Assembly (NCBI GenBank): GCA_903917305.1 | Contig: CAIXAA010000191.1 | Location: forward strand, 1-9,390 | Length of the DNA stretch: 9,390 nucleotides | DNA from: an uncultured Myxococcales bacterium | GTDB lineage: Bacteria; Myxococcota_A; UBA9042 | Direction: 5' to 3' | Shown here: positions 1-6,163 of the stretch, piece by piece | Layout: each line of letters starts with the position of its first letter | How positions within the stretch are numbered: position 1 is the stretch's first letter | Notes under the pieces: generated by a model | The model's database searches: none | What the model saw: only the letters and a program-made list of their open reading frames with translations | Told to the model about the DNA's origin: nothing | Program-made: the position numbers and the translations under genes

Positions 1-2
1 AG

Positions 3-353
3 ACGAAGCGTGCCCGTTGGGAGAAGATCGCTCGCGAAGCGGCCCGTCAATCGGGACGTCTCGACGTGCCCGCTATCGATCCGGTGGCGCTCTTCGAGGC
101 AGCCATCGCGTCGGCGCCGGTGGATGCGCTGCCGCTGGGCGCAAGTCCGTACGGCGTGCTGGGGATGGCCGACAACGTGGCGGAGTGGACCTCCTCGAAC
201 TGGACTGCGGCGGGAAACCTGCGCGTCATCCGCGGGGCGCAGTGGGGGCTGCAACTGGCCGACGGGATGCACTCGGTGGCCGTGCAGAATGAGCGCAATC
301 CTCGCTACTTCTCGTTCGATCTCGGCCTGCGCTGCGCACTGGCAGCGGACTGA
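3..353 (+). CDS. C-terminal end of an FGE/SUMF1-like (formylglycine-generating enzyme family) domain protein, 5' truncated
   Basis: This is the last 116 residues of a protein whose start lies left of the window. The fragment opens with ARWEKIAREA, matching the family motif usually written as LPTEAEWEKAAR. It continues with YGVLGMADNVAEWT (family: GNVWEW), then VIRGAQW (family: LRGGSW), and ends with DLGLRCA (family: GFRCA) four residues before the TGA stop. The order and spacing fit the end of the C-type-lectin-like FGE-sulfatase fold. True FGEs carry a Cys-x4-Cys active-site pair shortly before the GFRCA motif; here that stretch (HSVAVQNERNPRYFSFD) has no cysteine. I infer a non-catalytic, perhaps binding or structural, member. 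Such domains are common as C-terminal parts of kinases and caspase-like proteins, so the missing N-terminal part may hold another domain. A small cysteine-bearing gene (428-1045) follows after 74 bases on the same strand. Confidence 0.85.
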   Translation, partial: TKRARWEKIAREAARQSGRLDVPAIDPVALFEAAIASAPVDALPLGASPYGVLGMADNVAEWTSSNWTAAGNLRVIRGAQWGLQLADGMHSVAVQNERNPRYFSFDLGLRCALAAD

Positions 354-427
354 TAGGGCCACCGCGCAACAAGGCACGCCGCGCATCACGGAACGTGCGC
401 CCCCTTGACGCGCCGCTGGAGTTCACG

Positions 428-1045
428 ATGGAAATCGGCCACTTGGAGATGCATCCCACCGACCCCCGCATCCGCTACGCCGTCTCCACGACGAACTCGA
501 GACATGTGATGGTGGTGTCGCGGCCCTCCAGCCACGACGACGATCTCGAAGCGATTGCTTCTACTTGTCCTTGGTCCATGCGCGCCGCCGGCCTGAACCA
601 AGCGATGGCGGCGATCGTCCGAGCAAGCCACATGATGTGCGACCGGATCGGCGAAATAACATTTGATTCCATAGACTTTGTCGGTCACGGGCAAGCCGGC
701 GGGCTCGCCATGGGCCGCTACAACAGCAGGATCAGCAACCGCATCTGGCTGCACCCCGCCGTACTCGCGGCCTTCACCGACCTCCGGGTACGCTTGCGAG
801 ATGAACGCAGCGTGATTCGCCTGCTCGGCTGCAACGTGGCGCGGCCCATCGGCCGCGAGCACCGCCTGGTCGGCACGGACGGCGAACTGCTGTGCATGGC
901 GCTGGCGCGGATGGCCGATCACACAGTGGAAGCCTGCGCCGCGGGCGTGCGGGCAGGCGACTTCACTGCGGATGGCGTTCGGGCATCCTTGGAACTGGCG
1001 CGCTTTGACCGGGACGGCCAGCTACTGGCGCGAAGCCTCGGCTAG
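428..1045 (+). CDS. Hypothetical protein with a DUF4347/caspase-like His-Cys pattern
   Basis: This encodes a 205-residue protein with no signal peptide or membrane segment. I chose the ATG at 428 because GGAG lies about 7 bases upstream; a GTG at 395 in the same frame would add 11 residues. The C-terminal two thirds look like an alpha/beta domain. A hydrophobic strand ends in FVGHG (His87) and a second strand ends in IRLLGCNVA (Cys135), followed by a helix (LLCMALARMA) and another strand (HTVEACAAGV). Strand-HG then strand-GC is the dyad layout of clan CD cysteine peptidase folds (caspase, CHAT, DUF4347). The match is by eye and the function is unproven. It lies 74 bases after an FGE-like gene, a domain often linked to caspase-like proteins. 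Codons around 541-680 are less GC-rich than in neighbouring genes. Its stop overlaps the stop of the opposing gene. Confidence 0.75.
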   Translation: MEIGHLEMHPTDPRIRYAVSTTNSRHVMVVSRPSSHDDDLEAIASTCPWSMRAAGLNQAMAAIVRASHMMCDRIGEITFDSIDFVGHGQAGGLAMGRYNSRISNRIWLHPAVLAAFTDLRVRLRDERSVIRLLGCNVARPIGREHRLVGTDGELLCMALARMADHTVEACAAGVRAGDFTADGVRASLELARFDRDGQLLARSLG

Positions 1046-2010
1046 GCAGGCGGCGGCGGCGCGGGGACGAGCACTCCGTCCGCTTTGCACTTCTTCACCC
1101 AAGCCTTGAGCAGCTTCAGCTTGCCCGACACGTTCGCCGTGTCGAACGGCATTCCGATCTCCTTCGGATCCGGGTAGACGATGGGCAGGCCGAGTGTGGC
1201 AGGAACCTTCCAGCCATCGACGTTGGTCATCATCTCCCTGCGTGATTCCGGATAGAACATGGCAGGGGACAGCAGCACCGGCTTGGGCGTGAACAGCACA
1301 GCGCCGGCTTCGATGGTCACGACCAGGCTGACCTGGGGACCGGACACGCTGTCCACCACACCCTGGGCGTCGTAGTAGGCGCCCGGATCGGGCTCCGCAA
1401 GGCCGTCCGGCCATTTCGGTCCGAACGTCGGCACGGTGCCCAGGTGGGTGTTGGTGATGTTGAGGTAGCCCGCAGCGCCGCCGCGCGGAAAGCCGTTGGT
1501 GTCCAAGGCCAATGTGCTCGATGCGCCGAGCCAGCTCTGCGTCCGGTCCGCCCAGTCGAAGGACAGGTAGACCCGCTGCCGGTCCAGGTAGACGCGACCG
1601 AGTTGGCCGCCTGACGACACGACCGTGCAGGACTCCGTGTGGTACATCTCCTGCGAGAATTGCACACCGAAAGCAATCGGGAGCGGCGGGTTCATCGCGC
1701 TGCACGCGGCCTCGCTGATGAACAACATGCCGCGCGCGCCCGCCGTGCGCGTCACGGTCGTCGGGTGCGCCATGTGCACGGGCTGGAGGAAGGTGCCAAC
1801 CAGCTGATCCGCCGGCCAGGTGACGCTGTACGTCGTTCCCGACCACTGAAACAGGACCGAGCGCGAAGCGGGATCTGCAGTCAAGATGGCAACTGAATAG
1901 CCGTAGTAGAAACCCATCATTCCTCCCCTCTGTACATGCCAACATGCCGTGGCGGGTCGCGAGCTTGCCAAAACCACAGCCAAGGTCAAGAGTCCTACGC
2001 CCGCGTCCAT
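1042..2010 (-). CDS. Hypothetical probably secreted protein with a C-terminal Pro-rich tail
   Basis: I do not recognise this 322-residue protein. The ATG at 2010 gives an N-terminus with a hydrophobic core (VGLLTLAVVLA, residues 5-15) and an Ala-Thr-Ala cleavage-like site before Cys23, suggesting export. There is no basic residue before the core, and the Shine-Dalgarno (CAGGT) is weak. A competing start is the ATG-ATG pair at 1920/1917, preceded by the very strong GAGGGGAGGA; it would remove the signal-like segment and give 292 or 291 residues. The body is rich in Tyr, Trp, Thr and Val and probably beta-rich (for example VLFQWSGTTYSVTWP at 53-67 and RVYLDRQRVYLSFDW at 139-153). It has only four cysteines (23, 103, 128, 308) and ends in KKCKADGVLVPAPPPPA. 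It is convergent with the 428-1045 gene and divergent from the lipoprotein at 2169. Confidence 0.65.
   Translation of the reverse strand: MDAGVGLLTLAVVLASSRPATACWHVQRGGMMGFYYGYSVAILTADPASRSVLFQWSGTTYSVTWPADQLVGTFLQPVHMAHPTTVTRTAGARGMLFISEAACSAMNPPLPIAFGVQFSQEMYHTESCTVVSSGGQLGRVYLDRQRVYLSFDWADRTQSWLGASSTLALDTNGFPRGGAAGYLNITNTHLGTVPTFGPKWPDGLAEPDPGAYYDAQGVVDSVSGPQVSLVVTIEAGAVLFTPKPVLLSPAMFYPESRREMMTNVDGWKVPATLGLPIVYPDPKEIGMPFDTANVSGKLKLLKAWVKKCKADGVLVPAPPPPA
1920..1930 (-). promoter_or_regulatory. Strong internal Shine-Dalgarno before an ATG-ATG pair
   Basis: Read leftwards, GAGGGGAGGA directly precedes ATG at 1920 and a second ATG at 1917, inside the gene spanning 1042-2010. It is the best ribosome-binding sequence near that gene. 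Either it marks the true start, or it lies by chance on Gln-Arg-Gly-Gly codons after the signal-like segment. Spacing fits the second ATG (1917) better than the first. Confidence 0.45.
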
Positions 2011-2168
2011 GCACCTGAACGTGCCCCGGCTCGCGACATCCTGTACCGTGCCCCGGTTCCGGCACAGGTCGGAAGCCCCCGAAGCGACACGCGCAGCGCC
2101 CCGGCGATACCCGCCCACGGTCCTGCGCCCCAGGACGATGGACTCGTGGCCCTACAGGAGAGTGACAG
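2011..2168. other. Divergent intergenic region with a direct repeat and small inverted repeats
   Basis: This 158-base gap lies between the leftward gene starting at 2010 and the rightward lipoprotein gene, so it should hold at least the lipoprotein promoter. CGTGCCCCGG occurs at 2020-2029 and again at 2047-2056, 27 bases apart start to start. GTGCC at 2049-2053 pairs with GGCAC at 2061-2065, and GTCCTG at 2120-2125 pairs with CAGGAC at 2131-2136 around a 5-base loop. AGGAG at 2156-2160 is the lipoprotein ribosome-binding site. I see no convincing -35/-10 pair. The repeats are operator candidates only. Confidence 0.35.
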
Positions 2169-3044
2169 ATGAAGCGGATGATTCTTGCCGGAATGATGGG
2201 TGCTTTGGCGGCCCTGTCGGCTTGCAGCTCGACGACCAACAGCGCGGCCGCGCCGGGCGCCCCCGCCGACGGCGGCGCCTGTACGGTAGCCTCGGTGACG
2301 GCCTGCGCCGCAGACGCGAAGTCGCAGTTGATCTGCAACGTCGCGACGGGCAAGTACGTCGCGACCGCGTGCTCGGCCGGCACGACGTGCCAGACCGTGG
2401 CCGGCGTGGCCGTCTGCAAGGGCGCCACGACGGCCGACACGATCTCTTCGGCCGACACGACCAGCGGCACCGACACCGCCACGAACAAGGACACGGCGGC
2501 CCCGAAGGACACAGCGGCCAAGGACATCGCGACGGCGCCGGTCAAGTGCGCGATGAGCGACAGCACCTGCATCAACCTGTGCCAGCAGGACAATTGCGCC
2601 GCCCAGGTCACCGCCTGCCAGGGTGACGCGGACTGCTCGGGCTTCATCAACTGCCTCGGCAAGTGCGGCCAGGGCGTCTCCCCGCCGGCGGACGTCACGG
2701 GCGCCACGTGCGAAGAGAAGTGCACGACGCTCGCCCCGGTCGCCGCCCAGAACCTGCTGAGCGCCGCCGACAACTGCATCCAGCTTCAGTGCATCCAGTG
2801 CAACGCCAAGGACGCCGACTACCAGAACTGCGTCGCGGGTTGCTCGCAGGCCAAGTGCGCGGATTCGCTCGGCGCCTGCAAGGCCGCCACTGGCTGCATG
2901 ACCGTCATCACCTGCATGGGCAAGTGCAAGTCGGGCGATCAGGCGTGCCTCCAGGCTTGCGTGACCGCTGCTTCGGCCGCGGATCAGAAGCTGTTCATGG
3001 CTGTGAACACCTGCTTCGGTTCGGCCCAGACCGCCTGCCAGTAA
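2169..3044 (+). CDS. Cysteine-rich surface lipoprotein with two 11-Cys modules
   Basis: This is a 291-residue lipoprotein. The start ATG is preceded by AGGAG with an 8-base spacer. Residues 1-19 form a lipoprotein signal (MKRMIL..., hydrophobic core, lipobox LSAC with Cys19). Residues 38-83 carry six cysteines in a small N-terminal domain. Residues 84-126 are a Thr/Asp/Ala/Lys linker with near-repeats such as ADT and KDTA. Residues 134-211 and 221-290 are two copies of the pattern C-x3-C-x4-C-x6-C-x5-C-x5-C-x3-C-x(14 or 6)-C-x3-C-x17-C-x7-C, identical in every spacing except one; the first copy has an extra Cys208. Paired glycines and lysines (LGKC, MGKC) also match. Export and disulfide formation outside the inner membrane are inferred; the binding partner is unknown. 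Lipoproteins of this layout are typical of myxobacteria-like genomes. A hairpin terminator follows at 3085. Confidence 0.88.
   Translation: MKRMILAGMMGALAALSACSSTTNSAAAPGAPADGGACTVASVTACAADAKSQLICNVATGKYVATACSAGTTCQTVAGVAVCKGATTADTISSADTTSGTDTATNKDTAAPKDTAAKDIATAPVKCAMSDSTCINLCQQDNCAAQVTACQGDADCSGFINCLGKCGQGVSPPADVTGATCEEKCTTLAPVAAQNLLSAADNCIQLQCIQCNAKDADYQNCVAGCSQAKCADSLGACKAATGCMTVITCMGKCKSGDQACLQACVTAASAADQKLFMAVNTCFGSAQTACQ
2568..3041 (+). repeat. Protein-level tandem duplication of an 11-cysteine module
   Basis: Residues 134-211 and 221-290 of the lipoprotein share ten cysteine spacings, nine of them identical (3, 4, 6, 5, 5, 3, then 3, 17 and 7 residues); only the loop between the seventh and eighth cysteines differs (14 versus 6). 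Conserved non-cysteine positions are few: GKC after the sixth cysteine, Asn before the tenth, and Ala-rich helices in the x17 stretch. The copies have diverged at DNA level, so the duplication is old. Confidence 0.8.
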
Positions 3045-3084
3045 CCGCCAAGAGCGCGGAAAGCTGACTGGTTCGAAAAGCAAA

Positions 3085-3117
3085 CGGGGAGCGACGGGCA
3101 CCACTCGTCGCTCCCCG
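3085..3117. terminator. Intrinsic terminator, probably bidirectional
   Basis: A perfect 12-base-pair stem, CGGGGAGCGACG at 3085-3096 and CGTCGCTCCCCG at 3106-3117, encloses a 9-base loop. Read leftwards the stem is followed directly by TTTGCTTTTC, a good U-rich tract, so it should end the leftward set closing with the BKACE gene (3150). Read rightwards it is followed by AATGCGTTTT, a poorer and delayed T run, and it lies 40 bases past the lipoprotein stop. It fits a shared terminator between convergent genes. Confidence 0.85.
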
Positions 3118-3124
3118 AATGCGT

Positions 3125-3154
3125 TTTGCCGCAGCTACATTTGCCGCAACTACA
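3125..3154 (-). repeat. 15-base tandem duplication at the BKACE stop codon
   Basis: TTTGCCGCAGCTACA (3125-3139) is followed directly by TTTGCCGCAACTACA (3140-3154), with 14 of 15 positions identical. On the minus strand this repeats the stop: TAG at 3152-3150 is followed exactly five codons later by a second in-frame TAG at 3137-3135. It looks like a local slippage duplication that left a back-up stop. Confidence 0.75.
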
Positions 3155-4007
3155 AGTGGTACAGCGCCCGCGTCTCGTCGATGCTGGCCACCTGGCCGCC
3201 GGCCTCGTGCACCGTCCGCACCAGCGCTGCGACCAGCTCGCCGTTCGTCGCCGCCTTCTTGCCGTCGGGCAGGTAGAAGGTGTCCTCCAGGCCGGTGCGC
3301 ACATGGCCGCCCAGCTCCACCGCACGGCGGTGCAGCGGCCAGACCTCCTGGCGACCGATGCCGATGGTCTGCCACTGCGCGCCCTCCGGCATCTCGCGCG
3401 CCAGCAGCGGCAACCAGTCGGGATCGCACGGCATGCCGCTGTCGACGCCCATCACCAGCGACAGGTGCAGCGGCGCCTTGAGCATCCCGCTCTTCTGGAA
3501 CATCGCGACACTGCGCACGATTCCCGTGTCGAAGCACTCGCATTCCGGCACGATGCCAAGACGGTTCATCGTGTCGGTGAACGCCTGGATCTTCTCGACC
3601 GGGTTCTCGAACACCATCGGCGGCCAGGCCCACTCGCCGTTGCTGCGCAGTTTCAGGTAGTTCAGCGAGCCGGCATTCAGCGCCGCAATCTCCGGGCGCC
3701 CGGCTTCCAGGCAGGCGAGCGGCCCCGAGATGTCGGCACCCATCACGCCCGTCGAGAAATTCTGCAGCAACTTCGGGCACCTCGCGCGAATCGCATCGCT
3801 GATGGCCTTGGCCACCTCCGGCTGCCAGGACGGCATGCGGCCCCAACCCGGCGTCTGGTCGCGGAAGTGGATGTGCACGACGGTCGCGCCGGCATTCCAC
3901 GCCTGCTCGGCATGATCGGCCATTTCCGTAGGCGTCACCGGGACTTTGTGCACTTCGGGATCGGTCAGCACGCCGGTCAGCGCGCAGGTCACCACCGTCT
4001 TTCGCAT
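3150..4007 (-). CDS. Beta-keto acid cleavage enzyme, BKACE/DUF849 family (3-keto-5-aminohexanoate cleavage enzyme-like)
   Basis: This 285-residue protein matches the usual length of the family. BKACE enzymes condense a beta-keto acid with acetyl-CoA in a Zn-dependent retro-Claisen-type reaction, giving acetoacetate plus a new acyl-CoA. Visible hallmarks are VVHIHFRD (Zn ligands His45 and His47), NFSTG at 83-87, and GLEDT (Glu241, third metal ligand; family motif GLEDN). The ATG at 4007 is preferred over the ATG at 4013, because AAGGGAGA leaves about 7 bases to 4007 but almost none to 4013. It starts 19 bases after the biotin carboxylase stop, so co-transcription is very likely. Specificity in this family varies widely and cannot be read from the sequence. 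It could supply the acetoacetate-releasing step that HMG-CoA lyase performs in the leucine pathway, but that is inference. Confidence 0.92.
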   Translation of the reverse strand: MRKTVVTCALTGVLTDPEVHKVPVTPTEMADHAEQAWNAGATVVHIHFRDQTPGWGRMPSWQPEVAKAISDAIRARCPKLLQNFSTGVMGADISGPLACLEAGRPEIAALNAGSLNYLKLRSNGEWAWPPMVFENPVEKIQAFTDTMNRLGIVPECECFDTGIVRSVAMFQKSGMLKAPLHLSLVMGVDSGMPCDPDWLPLLAREMPEGAQWQTIGIGRQEVWPLHRRAVELGGHVRTGLEDTFYLPDGKKAATNGELVAALVRTVHEAGGQVASIDETRALYHL

Positions 4008-4026
4008 CGTCATTCTCCCTTGAATC

Positions 4027-6027
4027 TCAGGCATCTGCCAGTTCGACCAGCACCGTCCCGGCCGGCACGCTGTCGCCCACGGCCGCCAGCACCTCGCGCA
4101 CGACACCCGCCGCGGGCGCGCGCACGACCGTCATCATCTTCATCGCTTCCAGCGTGACCAGCGGCGCGTCCGCCTCGACGCTGTCGCCCGCCGCGACGTG
4201 CACGGCCACCACGACCGCCGCACCGGGCGCCGCCACGGAGCCCGCGGGCAGCTCCTGACGCTTCGGCGCCGGCAGCAGCGTCCCTTCCGTGAAGGCAAAG
4301 TCCGCGCCGTCCAAGCCTTGCAGGTAGATCGACGCGCTGCCCTGCGCCACCAGCCAGCGCGCCCGGCGACCGCCTTCGAGCAGCTCGATGCGGTCCTGCG
4401 TGACCTCCAGCAGCTCCGCCTCGCCGGTCAGCCCCGGCAGCGTCCACAGCAGCGGATCCGGCACGCGCGAGATGCCCCAGCCGAACAGCCGGCCGCCGCG
4501 CGGCTCCAGCGCCACGTGGAACTGCGCATCGCCACTCTGCAAAAGTGTAATGTCGGGCCGCGACGGATTGCTGCGGAAGCGCGCCAGCAGCCCCGGACCG
4601 TGCCGCCACAGCGCCGCCGCCAGCAGCGCGCCATCCGGCACCAGCGGCGGCTCCGTCGACAGCGGGTGATCCTTGACATAGTGCGTCGTCAGGTGGCCGT
4701 GGCGGAAGTCGTGCTGCTGCAGAATCTCGGCAAGAAACAGGCGGTTGCTGACGATGCCCGCCAGCCGCGTCTGCTGCAGCGCTTTGGCCAGGCGCGCGAT
4801 GGCGACCGCGCGATCCGGTCCCCAGGCAATCACCTTGGCGATCATGGCGTCATAGTGCAGCGGCACGTTGTCCACCGCGTGCAGGCCGTGGTCGACGCGC
4901 AGCCCCTCGCCCTGCGCCGGCTCCCAGCACGCCACCGGCCCCGCTTGCGGCAGGAAGTCGCGCGCCGGATCCTCCGCGCACAGCCGCGCTTCCATCGCAT
5001 GGCCGGCAAAGGAAATCTCCGACTGGTGCAGCGTCAGCGGCTGCCCTTGGGCAATCCACAGCTGCCAGGCCACGAGGTCCAGGCCCGTGACCCACTCCGT
5101 CACCGGATGCTCGACCTGCAAGCGCGTGTTCACTTCGAGGAAGTAGAAGTGGCCGGTCGCTTCGTCCAGCAGGAATTCCACTGTGCCTGCGCTCTCATAG
5201 CCGACACCGGCCGCCAGCCGCACGGCCGCCGACGTCATCGCTTCGCGCAGCGCCGCCGTCACGCCCGGCGACGGCGACTCCTCGATGAGCTTCTGGTGGC
5301 GGCGCTGGATGGAGCACTCGCGCTCCCCCAGGTGCAGCACATGTCCATGACGATCCGCGAGAATCTGCACTTCGATGTGCCGGCCGCGCTCCACGTAGGT
5401 CTCGCACAGCAGCGTGCCGTCGCCGAAGGCCTCCTTCGCCTCGCGGGCGGCAATCTCCAGGCTGTGCTGCAACTCCTCGGGACGCCGAACGATTCGCATG
5501 CCGCGACCGCCGCCGCCCGCCACGGCCTTGACCAGCAGGGGATAGCCGAGCGCCTCCGCCGCCGTCGCCGCGTCCGGCGCCACGGTGTCCGGATCCGTCG
5601 AGACGACAAGCCCTTGCGCGGTCATCTCGAAGCCTGGCACCGTCGGCACGCCCAGCGCGCGCGCCAGCGTCTTGGCCGCGTCCTTGCGACCCAGCGCCGC
5701 CATGACCTCCGGCGACGGACCGACCCAGTTCAAGCCCGCGGCCAGCACCGCGGTGGCAAACTCCGCGCGCTCCGAGAGAAAACCGTAGCCGGGATGCACC
5801 GCGTCGGCATGCGCCCGCACGGCCGCGTCGACGACCAGCCCGATGTTCAGGTACGGACTGCCGTGGCCTTCCTCGCCGAGATACAACGCCTCGTCGCAGA
5901 CTTGCGTGTGCAGCGCGCCGCGGTCGACGTCGGTGTAGACGGCAATCGTGGTGATGCCGTGGGCGCGGGCGGTGCGGGCAATGCGGCAGGCGATTTCGCC
6001 GCGGTTTGCAATCAGCAGTCTCTTCAT
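4027..6027 (-). CDS. Acyl-CoA carboxylase alpha subunit: biotin carboxylase plus biotin carrier domain (methylcrotonyl/geranyl-CoA carboxylase type)
   Basis: This 666-residue subunit uses ATP and bicarbonate to carboxylate biotin and passes the carboxyl group to the partner carboxyltransferase. The N-terminus is the classic KRLLIANRGEIACRI. The ATP-grasp part shows VKAVAGGGGRGMRIV (167-180), HIEVQILAD (217-225), GERECSIQRRHQKLIEE (234-250) and the catalytic EVNTRLQVEHPVTE (298-311). A biotin carboxylase C-terminal region follows to about 450, then a less conserved linker/BT-like region. The biotinyl domain ends the protein with LEAMKMM, so Lys630 is the biotin site. The usual APMPG turn before it is changed to AAPGAA. 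The ATG at 6027 has GAGGA six to seven bases upstream. The length fits MCC-alpha and geranyl-CoA carboxylase alpha; which substrate it serves is not decidable here. A hexamer array separates it from the partner gene upstream. Confidence 0.95.
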   Translation of the reverse strand: MKRLLIANRGEIACRIARTARAHGITTIAVYTDVDRGALHTQVCDEALYLGEEGHGSPYLNIGLVVDAAVRAHADAVHPGYGFLSERAEFATAVLAAGLNWVGPSPEVMAALGRKDAAKTLARALGVPTVPGFEMTAQGLVVSTDPDTVAPDAATAAEALGYPLLVKAVAGGGGRGMRIVRRPEELQHSLEIAAREAKEAFGDGTLLCETYVERGRHIEVQILADRHGHVLHLGERECSIQRRHQKLIEESPSPGVTAALREAMTSAAVRLAAGVGYESAGTVEFLLDEATGHFYFLEVNTRLQVEHPVTEWVTGLDLVAWQLWIAQGQPLTLHQSEISFAGHAMEARLCAEDPARDFLPQAGPVACWEPAQGEGLRVDHGLHAVDNVPLHYDAMIAKVIAWGPDRAVAIARLAKALQQTRLAGIVSNRLFLAEILQQHDFRHGHLTTHYVKDHPLSTEPPLVPDGALLAAALWRHGPGLLARFRSNPSRPDITLLQSGDAQFHVALEPRGGRLFGWGISRVPDPLLWTLPGLTGEAELLEVTQDRIELLEGGRRARWLVAQGSASIYLQGLDGADFAFTEGTLLPAPKRQELPAGSVAAPGAAVVVAVHVAAGDSVEADAPLVTLEAMKMMTVVRAPAAGVVREVLAAVGDSVPAGTVLVELADA

Positions 6028-6054
6028 CGTCGTTCCTCTTCGGGACCGGGTCTC

Positions 6055-6162
6055 GCTCGGGCTCCGGTTCCGGTTCCGGTTCGGGCTCCGGCTCCGGTTC
6101 GGGCTCCGGTTCGGGCTCCGGTTCGGGCTCCGGTTCCGGCTCCGGCTCCGGTTCGGGCTCCG
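6055..6162 (-). repeat. Hexanucleotide tandem array, 18 copies of GYTCSG (plus-strand sense), between the carboxylase genes
   Basis: Eighteen contiguous hexamers of the form G[C/T]TC[C/G]G, mostly GCTCCG, GTTCGG and GTTCCG, fill 108 of the 136 bases between the carboxyltransferase stop (6164) and the biotin carboxylase start (6027). Only the last 27 bases, with the ribosome-binding site, are unique. In the carboxyltransferase frame the array reads Pro-Glu 18 times starting at the codon after TAG. In the biotin carboxylase frame it reads as Arg/Ser/Pro/Asn, and on the plus strand as Gly-Ser. Hexamer gain or loss would not change frame but would change the spacing between the genes. Confidence 0.9.
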
Positions 6163-6163
6163 G

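Noticed and set aside
225..353. Variable region of a diversity-generating retroelement at the FGE-like C-terminus
   Set aside because: C-type-lectin-like ends can be such targets, but no template repeat, reverse transcriptase or adenine-biased variation is visible in the window.
354..427. Possible hairpin in the gap between the FGE-like and caspase-like genes
   Set aside because: Only about five pairs (GCACG/CGTGC) and no T tract, so no terminator call is justified.
1022..2779. Long leftward frame covering the secreted-protein and lipoprotein genes
   Set aside because: Its sequence is low-complexity Ala/Arg/Gly-rich in the overlap and has no domain features, while the lipoprotein on the plus strand has a lipobox, a Shine-Dalgarno and ordered cysteines.
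3085..3325. Leftward frame whose tail reads CSCGKCSCGK, resembling a metal-binding motif
   Set aside because: The repeated CSCGK comes from the 15-base tandem duplication read out of frame; it lies inside and beyond the BKACE gene and has no start signal.
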